A stretch of 64,000 nucleotides of DNA from Methylobacterium sp. Leaf465 (GTDB lineage Bacteria > Pseudomonadota > Alphaproteobacteria > Rhizobiales > Beijerinckiaceae). Position 1 is the first letter of the stretch; every line of letters starts with the position of its first letter. Shown here one piece after another: positions 1 through 8,004 of this stretch. The stretch is from assembly GCF_001424705.1 (NCBI RefSeq), contig NZ_LMRA01000048.1, forward strand, positions 124,001 to 188,000. The letters are read 5' to 3'. A program made the position numbers and the translations under genes. The notes below the pieces were generated by a model that saw only the letters and a list, made by a program, of their open reading frames with translations, was not told the origin of the DNA and ran no database searches.

Positions 1-2
1 TC

Positions 3-830
3 ATCGCCTTCATCGGCAGCGTGTTCTCGCCCTATTACGCCTGGGACCCCGCCCGCGACCCCTTCGATCACTGCGCCGTCAACGTCGTGCTCTACGGGGA
101 GCGGGCCAACCGCTTCTGCATGACCGAGCGGGGCCGTGCGAGCCTCCACCGGGATGCGGACCACATCCGGATCGGTCCGAGCGGCCTGTCCTGGGACGGC
201 ACAACCCTGACGATCCGCCTCGACGAGGTGACGGCGCCGATCCCCTCGCGGGTCCGGGGGACGGTGCGCCTGCGCCCGGGCGGCTTCACGCCGGGCCCCC
301 GCACCCTCGACGCGCGGGGCCAGCACCGCTGGTGGCCGATGGCGCCCTCCTCGCCGGTGGAGGTGGCGCTGGAGGAGCCCGGGATCGCCTGGCGCGGAAC
401 CGCCTACTTCGACACCAACCACGGCGACACGTCTCTCGAGGCCGCCTTCCGCGATTGGACCTGGTGCCGTGCCGACCTGCGCGACGGGGCCGCGATCCTG
501 TACGACGTGAACCGGACGGACGGCACCCGGCAGGAACTCACCCTGTGCTTTGCCGCCGACGGAACGCCCCGGGACATCGATCCGCCGCGGCGTGTCGCGC
601 TGCCGCCGACGCGGTTCTGGCGCATGCCGCGCGAGACACGCAGCGACGATGCGCGTGCCGAGGTCGCGCGGACCTTCGAGGACACGCCGTTCTACGCGCG
701 CTCGTACCTGCGTTCGACCCTGCGCGGCGAGGCGGTGCGCCCAGTTCACGAGAGCCTGTCGCTCGCGCGGTTCCGTCACCCGCTGGTCCGGCTGATGCTT
801 CCGTTCCGGATGCCGCGCCGGACGCGCTGA
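3..830 (+). CDS. crtC: Carotenoid 1,2-hydratase CrtC, 5'-truncated by window edge
   Basis: The reading frame is open to the first bases of the window, and the residues before the first internal Met (IAFIGSVFSPYYAW) continue the protein family, so the true start lies to the left. The protein resembles hydroxyneurosporene synthase/CrtC, which adds water across the 1,2 double bond of acyclic carotenoids in spirilloxanthin/spheroidene synthesis. Visible family features are the FSPYYAW segment, the HCAVNVVLYG stretch, YFDTNHGDTSLE and the tryptophan-rich FRDWTWCRADL block. It ends 6 bp from the stop of the convergent small gene at 837. Assignment to CrtC is by remembered family pattern. Gene context (crtB, crtI adjacent) agrees. 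Confidence 0.9.
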   Translation: MAFIGSVFSPYYAWDPARDPFDHCAVNVVLYGERANRFCMTERGRASLHRDADHIRIGPSGLSWDGTTLTIRLDEVTAPIPSRVRGTVRLRPGGFTPGPRTLDARGQHRWWPMAPSSPVEVALEEPGIAWRGTAYFDTNHGDTSLEAAFRDWTWCRADLRDGAAILYDVNRTDGTRQELTLCFAADGTPRDIDPPRRVALPPTRFWRMPRETRSDDARAEVARTFEDTPFYARSYLRSTLRGEAVRPVHESLSLARFRHPLVRLMLPFRMPRRTR

Positions 831-836
831 AACGGA

Positions 837-998
837 TCAGGCCGGCGGGTCCTTCGCCCGCTCGGCCACCGCGCGCTGGGCCGCCGCCCGGTCGCGCCGG
901 ATGCCGCGCTTCAGGACGACGAGCTGCCAGATCGCCAGCCCGAGGGCGAGCGCGAAGACGAGACCGATGTCGAAGGCGGCGAAGAGCGGGTCGGTCAC
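837..998 (-). CDS. Small single-pass membrane protein coupled to crtB
   Basis: A 53-residue protein beginning at a GTG that overlaps the crtB stop codon (GTGA), which implies translational coupling. Residues about 8-27 form one hydrophobic segment (IGLVFALALGLAIWQLVVL). A strongly basic tail (KRGIRRDRAAAQRAVAERAK) follows, so the C-terminus is predicted to face the cytoplasm. It resembles the small uncharacterised proteins that accompany carotenoid genes in related bacteria, but I recognise no defined family. A membrane anchor or assembly role near the carotenoid enzymes is only a guess. Confidence 0.65.
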   Translation of the reverse strand: MTDPLFAAFDIGLVFALALGLAIWQLVVLKRGIRRDRAAAQRAVAERAKDPPA

Positions 999-2131
999 GG
1001 GCCGGCCGGCAGCGCGGCCTCGCGCGCCCGCAGGGTCTCGACGAGGTCGAGGACCCGGGCCGCCTGGGCGGGGACGTTCCACCAGGCCGTCGGCACCGGC
1101 ACGGGCTGGGCGGCCACGGCCTCCACCAGGAAGGCGGTCTCGGCCAGGGCCGGCTCGGCCAGGTCTCGCTCGATCAGGCCCGGCGCGGCGGCCAGGGGCA
1201 GGAGGGCCCGGGCCATCAGGGCGGCCTTGCGCCGGCCGGGAACGCGGGCGCGGGTGGCGACCGGGTCGAGGCCGCCACGCTCGAGGTCGCGGCCGATCTC
1301 GGCGTAGATCAGGCGGGCGGCGCGGATGGCGGGCCGGCAATCGAGGGGCAGCCCGGGGATGCCCGCCTCGGCCCGGGCGTAGAGCGAATCGGCGACGGCG
1401 AGCAGACGACCGACGATCGCCCGCAGTTCCGGGCCGGCGACCGGATCGGCGAGGAAGGCGTCCGGGTCGAGGCCGGCCTCCCGCATCCAGGCGAGCGGCA
1501 GGTAGAGGCGCCCGGCCCGGGCATCCTCGCCGACGTCGCGGGCGATGTTGGTGAACTGCATGGCGACGCCGAGGTCGCAGGCCCGGGCGAGCACGGCGGC
1601 GTCGCGCACGCCCATCAGCACGGTCATCATCGCACCGACGCTGCCGGCGACCCGGGCCGCATAGGCGGTGAGGTCGGACAGGGTCTCGTAGCGCCGCCCC
1701 TGCGCGTCCCAGGCCAGCCCCTCGATGAGGGCGGCGGGCAGGGCCTGGGGCAGCGTGTGGCCGGCCACGAGGTCGGCCATGGCCCGGTCGGCGGGGGAAT
1801 CCGAAGGGGCTTCGTCGTAGATGCGAGCAAGGCGGGTGGCGAGGCGCGCCAGGGCCGCCGGACGGTCGCGGGCCGGGGCATGGTCCACCGCGTCGTCGGA
1901 CAGGCGGCAGAAGGCGTAGAGCCCGTAGGCCGGCCGCCGGACCCGGGCCGGCAGCAGGGCGGAGGCGGCAAAGAAGCTGCGCGAGCCGTCCCGGATCGCG
2001 GCCCGGCAGGCGGCATGGTCGGCGGCATCCGCATGGGGTATCGCCCAGAGCGGCGGCCGCTCCGGTTCGCGCCGGACGGCGTCGAAGAACGGGCGGGCGG
2101 GCCGAACGATTTCAGGCGAAGAGACGCGCAT
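995..2131 (-). CDS. crtB: Phytoene synthase CrtB
   Basis: A 378-residue squalene/phytoene synthase family enzyme that condenses two geranylgeranyl diphosphates to phytoene. The two Asp-rich Mg-diphosphate binding motifs are visible: DDAVD at residues 79-83 and DVGED near 199-203, the latter followed by the family signature ARAGRLYLP. I chose the ATG at 2131 because it overlaps the end of crtI by 20 bp and the protein then has normal family length. An in-frame upstream Met (2188) would add 19 atypical residues. It lies between crtI and the small membrane gene in one minus-strand unit. Confidence 0.93.
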   Translation of the reverse strand: MRVSSPEIVRPARPFFDAVRREPERPPLWAIPHADAADHAACRAAIRDGSRSFFAASALLPARVRRPAYGLYAFCRLSDDAVDHAPARDRPAALARLATRLARIYDEAPSDSPADRAMADLVAGHTLPQALPAALIEGLAWDAQGRRYETLSDLTAYAARVAGSVGAMMTVLMGVRDAAVLARACDLGVAMQFTNIARDVGEDARAGRLYLPLAWMREAGLDPDAFLADPVAGPELRAIVGRLLAVADSLYARAEAGIPGLPLDCRPAIRAARLIYAEIGRDLERGGLDPVATRARVPGRRKAALMARALLPLAAAPGLIERDLAEPALAETAFLVEAVAAQPVPVPTAWWNVPAQAARVLDLVETLRAREAALPAGP

Positions 2132-3638
2132 CCGGCACCACCGTGTCGAGGACCTTGGCCGAGGACAGGACGCCGGGAAGCCCGGCACCCGGATGGGTGC
2201 CCGCGCCGACGAGGTAGAGATTGCGGAACGCCGACGAGGCGTTGTGCGGCCGGAACCAGGCCGACTGCGTCAGCACGGGTTCCAGGCCGAAGCCGGAGCC
2301 GCGAAAGCTCAGGAAGTCGCCGGCGAAATCCGCGGGGGTGGTCACGCGGGAGGTCACGATCGAACTCGCGAGGCCCGGCATCACCGAACGCTCCAGGCTG
2401 TCGGCGATGGCCTTGCGGTAGGGCTCCGCGAGCACCGACCAGTCCTGCCCGCCGGCGAGGTTCGGCACCGGCGCCAGCACGTAGAACGCGTCGCAGCCCG
2501 GCGGCGCCAGGAGCGGGTCGGTGGCGGTGGGGCGGTGCAGGTACAGGCTGAAATCCGGCGCCAGCACCTTCCGGACGAAGATGTCCTCGATCAGTTCGCG
2601 ATAGCGCGGCCCCATCAGGATGGTGTGGTGGGCGAGGTCGGGGAACTGCCGATTCGTGCCGAAGTACCAGACGAAGAGGCCCATGGAGGAGGACGAGGCC
2701 TTCAGCTTCGCCCGGTGCCAGGACCGGCCCTCCTCGCCGAGCAGTGACAGGTAGGTCTCGGCGGAATCGGCGTTCGACACGACGATGTCGGCGGCGATGC
2801 GGGTGCCGTCGGCGAGGGTGACGCCGGTGGCCGCCCCGGCCGCGACGTCGATGCGGGCCACGTCGGCCCGGCAGCGCAGGGTGCCGCCCTGCCCCTCGAT
2901 CAGCTTGACGAGTCCGTCGACCAGGCGGCCGGTGCCGCCCATGGCGAAATGCACGCCCCAGCGGCGCTCCAGATGGGCGATCAGGCAGTAGATGGCGCTG
3001 GCCCGGAAGGGCGAGCCGCCGATCAGCAGGGGATGGAAGCTGAAGATCGTGCGCAGGCGCTCGTCGCGGATGTGGCGCGCCACGAGGTCGTAGACCGAGC
3101 GGTGACCGCCCAGCCGCAGCAGCGACGGCGTGATCCGTAGCATGTCGCGGACCGAGGAGAAGGCGACGTGCCCGAGCTCCTCGAACCCGACCCGGCAGAT
3201 CGCGGCGCTGCGCTCCATGAAGCGCTCGTAGCCGGGAACGTCCTCGGGCGAGAACCGCGCCACCTCCGCCCGCATCGCCTCCGGGTCGCCGCTGTAGTCG
3301 AAGGTGGCGCCGTCCGGGAAGCGGATGCGGTAGAAGGGCAGCATCGGCGCCAGGGTGACGTCGTCGGCCATGCGTCGTCCGCACAGGCTCCAGAGTTCCT
3401 CGAACAGGAACGGCGCCGTGACGATGGTCGGCCCGGCATCGAAGGTGAAGCCGTCCTGGCGGTGGACGCGGGCCCGCCCGCCGGGCTGGTCCAGGCGCTC
3501 CAACACCGTCACCCGGTAGCCGCGCGCGCCGAGACGCACCGCCGCCGCCAGTCCCCCGAATCCGCTGCCGATCACCACCGCGTGCGGGCGGGGAGACCGG
3601 GTCGTCGCGAGGCTCGGCGAGTCGGCGAGTGTCAACAT
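2112..3638 (-). CDS. crtI: Phytoene desaturase CrtI
   Basis: A 508-residue FAD-dependent carotenoid desaturase. The N-terminal Rossmann/FAD motif VIGSGFGGLAAA (about residues 22-33) ends in the acidic strand VTVLERLDQPGG. The C-terminal carotenoid-desaturase signature YLVGAGTHPGAGLPGV is near residue 480. It catalyses successive desaturation of phytoene to neurosporene/lycopene and precedes crtB, the usual crtIB order. CrtD-type desaturases share the fold, but adjacency to crtB favours CrtI. The start codon at 3638 lies inside a PpsR-type palindrome and has no Shine-Dalgarno sequence, consistent with a leaderless message. Confidence 0.92.
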   Translation of the reverse strand: MLTLADSPSLATTRSPRPHAVVIGSGFGGLAAAVRLGARGYRVTVLERLDQPGGRARVHRQDGFTFDAGPTIVTAPFLFEELWSLCGRRMADDVTLAPMLPFYRIRFPDGATFDYSGDPEAMRAEVARFSPEDVPGYERFMERSAAICRVGFEELGHVAFSSVRDMLRITPSLLRLGGHRSVYDLVARHIRDERLRTIFSFHPLLIGGSPFRASAIYCLIAHLERRWGVHFAMGGTGRLVDGLVKLIEGQGGTLRCRADVARIDVAAGAATGVTLADGTRIAADIVVSNADSAETYLSLLGEEGRSWHRAKLKASSSSMGLFVWYFGTNRQFPDLAHHTILMGPRYRELIEDIFVRKVLAPDFSLYLHRPTATDPLLAPPGCDAFYVLAPVPNLAGGQDWSVLAEPYRKAIADSLERSVMPGLASSIVTSRVTTPADFAGDFLSFRGSGFGLEPVLTQSAWFRPHNASSAFRNLYLVGAGTHPGAGLPGVLSSAKVLDTVVPDARLFA

Positions 3639-3647
3639 AGGCTGACA
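3630..3647. promoter_or_regulatory. PpsR/CrtJ box (TGT-N12-ACA) over crtI start
   Basis: The bases read TGTCAACATAGGCTGACA, an exact TGT-N12-ACA match with inner TGTCA/TGACA symmetry. This is the recognition pattern of PpsR/CrtJ, the oxygen- and light-responsive repressor of carotenoid and bacteriochlorophyll genes. It covers the crtI start codon (3636-3638) and touches the proposed -10 element. A ppsR gene is present at 26033. Confidence 0.75.
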
Positions 3648-3674
3648 CTATTCGCGGGAGGGCGTCCGGCGCAA
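3645..3674 (-). promoter_or_regulatory. Proposed crtI promoter
   Basis: On the minus strand TTGCGC (3674-3669) and TAGTGT (3650-3645) are separated by 18 bp. They resemble -35/-10 hexamers. The predicted transcription start would fall at about 3638, on the crtI ATG itself. Match quality is moderate. Confidence 0.4.
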
Positions 3675-3746
3675 GCGCGATTCTGCGCCGGCCTCGCCGG
3701 CACGCCGCCCCGACCCGTCCGGCAACTCACCGGAGCCGGCGAAGGG

Positions 3747-4379
3747 TCAGCGCCGCGCCTCGGTCATCATCCGGACGGCGAGGCCGGCCAGGACCGTTCC
3801 CATGATCCAGCGCTGGACCATGGCGAACGAGGGCCGGCGCGTCAGGAACAGGGCGATCGACCCGGCCGAGACCGCGATCGCAGCGTTGACCAAGACGCTG
3901 AGGACGATCTGGATCGCCCCGAGGCCGAGGGCCTGGGCGAAGACGCTGCCCCGGGCCGGATCGATGAACTGCGGCAGCAGCGACAGGTACATCACCGCGA
4001 TCTTCGGGTTGAGCAGGTTCGTCAGGAAGCCCATCAGGAACAGCTTCCGGGGACCGTCCTGCGACAGGGCCTTCACTTCGAAGGGGGAGCGTCCCCCGGG
4101 CCGCACGGCCTGCCAGGCGAGCCAGAGCAGGTAGAGGCCGCCGACGATGCGGATCGCGTCGTAGGCAAACGGCACCGCCAGGACCAGGGCGGTGAGACCG
4201 AAGGCGGCGCACAGCATGTAGACCACGAACCCGAGGGCGACGCCGCCGAGCGAAATCAGGCCCGCCCGCGGGCCCTGACAGATCGAGCGCGAGATCAGGT
4301 AGACCATGTTCGGCCCGGGCGTCAGCGCCATGCCGAGGGCGACCGCCGCGAACGCGAGGAGGCTCGTGGTTCCGGACAT
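3747..4379 (-). CDS. LysE/RhtB family amino-acid exporter
   Basis: A 210-residue, largely hydrophobic protein with about six membrane segments. It has the LysE/RhtB family pattern near the N-terminus (LTPGPNMVYLISRSICQGPRAG, about residues 19-40) and a second conserved stretch, FLMGFLTNLLNPKIAVMYLSLLPQF (split here as FLMGFLTNLLNPK then IAVMYLSLLPQF). Such proteins export amino acids or related metabolites. The substrate cannot be read from sequence. I chose the ATG at 4379 because a purine-rich ribosome site (GGAAGGGGA) precedes it. It sits between crtI and the GNAT gene, breaking the photosynthesis cluster with an apparently unrelated function. Confidence 0.85.
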   Translation of the reverse strand: MSGTTSLLAFAAVALGMALTPGPNMVYLISRSICQGPRAGLISLGGVALGFVVYMLCAAFGLTALVLAVPFAYDAIRIVGGLYLLWLAWQAVRPGGRSPFEVKALSQDGPRKLFLMGFLTNLLNPKIAVMYLSLLPQFIDPARGSVFAQALGLGAIQIVLSVLVNAAIAVSAGSIALFLTRRPSFAMVQRWIMGTVLAGLAVRMMTEARR

Positions 4380-4682
4380 CGTCGGGTCCCCTTCCGTGAG
4401 AAGCCTGCGGGCGGGCGAGCCCGGACGGCTGGAGCGGCCGGCGCACGATCCGCGCCGGTCCCCCGTCATCGGACATCGGGGGCGCGATGGCTACGGGACA
4501 CAGCCGACCAACCCCAGCCATTTCCCTCGGACCGGGCGGAGACGCTTTCGGCGCGGACCCGTCTTGCGGACCATCGGCGCGCGAAGCCACCTCGATCTCG
4601 GCGCTCGTCCGAACCGGGGCTCCGTCAAGCCCGCATGTTCGAGGAACTCGTCGTCGCGGTCACGCTGCTCGTGGCGGCCACG
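4380..4682. other. Non-coding stretch upstream of the LysE-type gene
   Basis: This 303-bp stretch separates the end of the GNAT gene from the start of the exporter gene. I see no convincing protein, tRNA or strong hairpin. The one notable element is GTCATCGGACATC at 4465-4477, nearly repeated upstream of the GNAT gene at 5311-5323. The exporter promoter is presumably here, but I could not pick clear -35/-10 hexamers. Confidence 0.5.
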
Positions 4683-5273
4683 CTAGCGCGGCTTCGCGAG
4701 TTGCCAGGTCAGGTGGGTCCGCACGGTGGGCCAGTCCGGCGCGACGATGCTGTAGACGCAGGTGTCCCGCAGGGAGCCGTCCGCGAGGCGCTGGTGGTGG
4801 CGCAGGATGCCGTCGAGGCGCGCCCCGAGGCGCTCGATGGCGCGCCGGCTCGCCTGGTTCAGGACATGGGTGCGGAACTCGACGGCGAGGCAGCCGAGGG
4901 CCTCGAAGGCGTGGCCCAGAAGCAGGCGCTTCGCCTCGGTGTTGAGATGGGTGCGCTGGACCCGCGCGGCGTACCAGGTCGAGCCGATCTCCACCCGCGG
5001 CCCGGCGGCGTCGATGTTCATGTAGGTGGTCATCCCGACGGGGCGCCCGCCGGGCCCGTCGAGGACGGTGAAGGGCAGCATCGTGCCAAGGTCCCGCAGG
5101 CCGAGCCGGCGCTCGATCTCGGCCGCCATCGTCTCCGGGGCGGGGATCGCCGTGTACCAGAGGCGCCAGAGCTCGCCGTCCTGCACCGCCTCGGCCAAGG
5201 CCGCGGCGTGGTCGTGCGCCAGCGGCACGAGTTCGACGTGCCGGCCGGTGAGGGTGACGGGCGTCAGGGCCAT
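4683..5273 (-). CDS. GNAT family N-acetyltransferase (RimJ/RimL-like)
   Basis: A 196-residue acetyltransferase of the RimJ/RimL-like GNAT subgroup. Visible features are TLTGRHVELVPL at the N-terminus, GGRPVGMTTYMNI (beta strand before the acetyl-CoA site), the STWYAARVQRTHLNTEAKRLLLGHAFE block, and the NQASRRAIERLGARLDG segment typical of these enzymes. The acceptor substrate is unknown. The ATG at 5273 is preceded by GGGAGG at good spacing. It follows bchO on the same strand after 114 bp and is probably not part of the bch operon. Confidence 0.85.
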   Translation of the reverse strand: MALTPVTLTGRHVELVPLAHDHAAALAEAVQDGELWRLWYTAIPAPETMAAEIERRLGLRDLGTMLPFTVLDGPGGRPVGMTTYMNIDAAGPRVEIGSTWYAARVQRTHLNTEAKRLLLGHAFEALGCLAVEFRTHVLNQASRRAIERLGARLDGILRHHQRLADGSLRDTCVYSIVAPDWPTVRTHLTWQLAKPR

Positions 5274-5310
5274 GGGCAGAAACCTCCCGGACGGGGGCCG
5301 GGCCGGCACC

Positions 5311-5349
5311 GTCGTCGGACATCCAAGATCGGACCATCCCCAGTCGGAC
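5311..5349. repeat. Three short direct repeats of TCGGAC upstream of GNAT gene
   Basis: TCGGAC occurs at 5315-5320, 5329-5334 and 5344-5349, each followed by NTC or CATC, with 14-15 bp periodicity. The first is part of GTCGTCGGACATC, which nearly matches 4465-4477 upstream of the LysE-type gene. It could be a binding site array or chance in GC-rich DNA. Confidence 0.35.
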
Positions 5350-5387
5350 GTCCTCGCGCCCGTCGGTGCGACCGGGCCGCGTCCGCG

Positions 5388-6296
5388 TCAAGTCCCGGCG
5401 GACGGTTGGACGGCGACCTGCTCCCGGTAGGCCGCGACGATCTCGTCGGCGACGCGCGCCGGCGCCTCCTCGTGGGCGAGGTGCCCGAGGTTGCGGATGA
5501 GGCGGACCCGGGCGTCGGGCAGCCGGTCCTTCAGGGCGAACGCGGTCTCGGGGGCGATCGCCTTGTCGTCGCCGCCGACGAGCAGCAGCGTCGGCACCGC
5601 GAGCCGGCCGATCTCCCGGTCGAGAGCGGCGAGGTTCCAGTTCGCCATCATGCCGAGGGCGCCGGCCACGTGGCCCGGGCAGCGGAAGAGGCGCCGGTAG
5701 AGATCGAGGCCGCGCGCGTCGAGGCGCGAGCCGGTGCCGCGGATCAGGCGCTCCACCGCCGGACGGTCGGCGGTCCAGGCGAAGATCCTCGGGGTGACGG
5801 GGTTCAGGAACAGCATCCGGGCGAGCCCCGGGAACAGCACCGAGGCGAGGCCGGGAAACGGCGTCAGGGCGCCGTTCAGGGCCACCAGTAGCCGGGGCGC
5901 GAGCCCGTCGAGGCAGAGCCGCACCAGGATCGCCGCGCCGGCGGAATGCCCGACCACGAGGTCCGGCGACAGGTCGAGGGTCCGCAGGAGGTCGCGGATC
6001 GCTCCGGCCATGCCGGGCAGGGACAGGCGCCCGGGCGGCAGCGGGTCGGTGAAGCCGTGGCCCGGCAGGTCCGGGGCCACGACCCAGAAGTGTTCGGCGA
6101 GCAGCGGCGCGAGGCCGGCCCAGGAATGGGTGGCCGCGCCGGTGCCGTGCAGCAGCAGGACGACGGGGGCCTCCGGCGCCCCGAACTCCTGCACGTGCCA
6201 AGTCAGGTCGCCGGCGCGGACGAACCGGCTCGCGGCGCGGTTGGGCCAATCCGCGCCGTCGCGCTCCCACTGGGGCCGGTCGCTCGGCGCAGGCAT
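5388..6296 (-). CDS. bchO: Mg-chelatase-associated alpha/beta hydrolase BchO
   Basis: A 302-residue alpha/beta-hydrolase fold protein. It has the HGTGAATHSW oxyanion-loop region, a nucleophile elbow VVGHSAGAAIL (GxSxG) near residue 120, and a C-terminal GHLAHEE histidine region. BchO accompanies magnesium chelatase genes in purple bacteria. Its exact reaction is not settled. It starts 10 bp after the bchD stop and is the last gene of bchI-bchD-bchO. The context makes the name much safer than the hydrolase fold alone. Confidence 0.9.
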   Translation of the reverse strand: MPAPSDRPQWERDGADWPNRAASRFVRAGDLTWHVQEFGAPEAPVVLLLHGTGAATHSWAGLAPLLAEHFWVVAPDLPGHGFTDPLPPGRLSLPGMAGAIRDLLRTLDLSPDLVVGHSAGAAILVRLCLDGLAPRLLVALNGALTPFPGLASVLFPGLARMLFLNPVTPRIFAWTADRPAVERLIRGTGSRLDARGLDLYRRLFRCPGHVAGALGMMANWNLAALDREIGRLAVPTLLLVGGDDKAIAPETAFALKDRLPDARVRLIRNLGHLAHEEAPARVADEIVAAYREQVAVQPSAGT

Positions 6297-6306
6297 CGCA
6301 GATCCT

Positions 6307-8004
6307 TCAGCGGGCCGAGCGGATCGCGGTGCTCATGGCCGCGGCATCGGCATAGGGAAGCGGGACATAGCGCGCGCCCATCGCTTCGGCGAGGCGCCGC
6401 GCGGTCTCCTGCGGCCGCGCCGCGGTGTCAATGAGGATCGTCCGGATGGCGTCGGCCCGCAGGAGGCCGGCGGCGTTCAGGGCTTCGGCGCCGGCCGCGA
6501 CCCGGCCGGGCGCCCCGGAGCGAGCGACGTTGGCGCGCCCGTCGGTGAGCACCACCACCACGGGGGTGCCGCCGCCGCGCCGGACGGCGCGGGCGAGGGT
6601 GCCGGCGGCGTCGAGGCCCGAGGCCAGGGGGGTGCCCCCGCCCCCCGGCAGGGCCGAGAGGCCGCGCCGGGCCCGCGCCAGGGCGCGGGTCGGGGCCAGG
6701 ACGATCTCGGCGCCCGTCCCCCGGAACGCGACGAGGGCGACCTTGTCGCGCCTGACATAGGCCTCGGCCAGGAGCAGCTCGACGGCGCCCTTCGCCTCGG
6801 CCAGGCGCTCCAGGGCGGCCGAACCGGAGGCATCCACGGCGAAGATGGTGGTGGTCTCGCTGCGCTGGCGGAACCGCGTGATGCGAAAATCGTCGCTGCG
6901 CACCTGGATCAGGCGCGGGGCTCCCTCCGCACCGGAGCGCAGGCGCTGCCAGGGCGCGGCGGCCCGCAGGGTCGGCAGGAGGGAGAGGCGGCCCGTGCGC
7001 GGCGAGCCGGGCCGGGTGCCTGCCGGACGTCCGCTGCGCGGGGCCTGCATCACCGCGCCGACGCGCCCGGCCTTCGGGGAGGACGGCGCCGCGCCGGCTG
7101 CGCCCAGGCGGGCGAGGAGATCCGGCGGAATTGCCGCGCGGGCGGCCTCGACGAGGCTCTCGGCACCCGGTTCGAGACCTTGATCGGACGACTCGGTCCC
7201 GTCCGATGCGGGCGACTCGGGCCGATCCGCCGGCGCCGCCTCCGCGTCCTCCGGGCTCGACGGCAGGCGCGTCGCGCGCGGGGCGAGGACGAGGCAGGCG
7301 GCCTCGCGAACGTCTCGCGCGCGAAGCGCCTTGTGCCCCGCCAGCAGGCGGGCGATCCGCAGGGCCAGCAGGGGCGCCCGAAGGGAGGCGATGCCGAGCG
7401 CGGCCGCGACCGCGCAGAGATCCGCGACCGCGGCGTCGGGTTCGAGGTCCGGGTCGTCCGGTTCCGGCTCGCCTTCGGTCGCCGCCCCTTGCGTGTCGCC
7501 CCAGGCGAGACCGGTCAGGTCGAGGCGGAAGGCCAGGCGATCGGCCAGGGCCTCGGGAACCGCGGCGTCGTCGCCCTCCCCCTCGTCGAGGAGGATGAGG
7601 CCGATCCGCGTGCGGGTCCGCGCCGCCAGTCCGTCGCGCTCGGCCCGCACCTCGCCGGCATCCAGCGCGGCGGCGAGGCGAGCGGCGGTGCCGGGCGAGA
7701 GGCGCTCGGCCATCGGCACCACCACGAGCCCGCCATCGGCATCGGCCAGAAGGCCGGACTGGGCGACGGGCCGCCCCGCCGCCAGGGTTGCGGCGAGGTC
7801 GAGTCCCCCGAGGAGGCGGTCGTCGGCGATGCCCGCCGGCATCCGGCGGACGGGCCGGGCGGGTGCGAGTTCGCCTGCGAGACGGTCGAGCCAGAGGTCC
7901 CGCACCGGGCCGGCCCCGGCCCGGACGAGGACGCCGCCGCAGGCATGTGGGTCGCGGGCGACGAGGTGCGCCACGCGCAGGGCGACGGCCCAGGCGGGGC
8001 TCAT
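6307..8004 (-). CDS. bchD: Magnesium chelatase subunit D
   Basis: A 565-residue BchD subunit that forms the AAA+ motor with BchI and couples ATP hydrolysis to Mg insertion into protoporphyrin IX by BchH. The N-terminal AAA-like half is degenerate. A Pro/Ala/Gly-rich linker occupies roughly residues 270-340. The C-terminal von Willebrand A domain has the metal-ion site motif DASGS, with a later TPL and the VVVLTDGRAN strand. The start overlaps the bchI stop by 4 bp (ATGA). Confidence 0.94.
   Translation of the reverse strand: MSPAWAVALRVAHLVARDPHACGGVLVRAGAGPVRDLWLDRLAGELAPARPVRRMPAGIADDRLLGGLDLAATLAAGRPVAQSGLLADADGGLVVVPMAERLSPGTAARLAAALDAGEVRAERDGLAARTRTRIGLILLDEGEGDDAAVPEALADRLAFRLDLTGLAWGDTQGAATEGEPEPDDPDLEPDAAVADLCAVAAALGIASLRAPLLALRIARLLAGHKALRARDVREAACLVLAPRATRLPSSPEDAEAAPADRPESPASDGTESSDQGLEPGAESLVEAARAAIPPDLLARLGAAGAAPSSPKAGRVGAVMQAPRSGRPAGTRPGSPRTGRLSLLPTLRAAAPWQRLRSGAEGAPRLIQVRSDDFRITRFRQRSETTTIFAVDASGSAALERLAEAKGAVELLLAEAYVRRDKVALVAFRGTGAEIVLAPTRALARARRGLSALPGGGGTPLASGLDAAGTLARAVRRGGGTPVVVVLTDGRANVARSGAPGRVAAGAEALNAAGLLRADAIRTILIDTAARPQETARRLAEAMGARYVPLPYADAAAMSTAIRSAR

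Noticed and set aside
332..2551. Open frame of over 700 codons on the plus strand, antisense to crtB and crtI
   Set aside because: Arg/Gly/Pro-rich translation with no recognisable domain. It is the expected antisense shadow in very GC-rich DNA. crtB and crtI on the other strand are clear.
4634..4690. Short hydrophobic plus-strand stretch beginning MFEELVVAVTLLVAATLA
   Set aside because: Looks like a membrane segment but has no ribosome site and runs on into antisense GNAT sequence without a sensible protein.
3168..5891. Open frame of about 900 codons on the plus strand
   Set aside because: Runs across crtI, the exporter, the GNAT gene and bchO in antisense. Low-complexity composition and no motifs.
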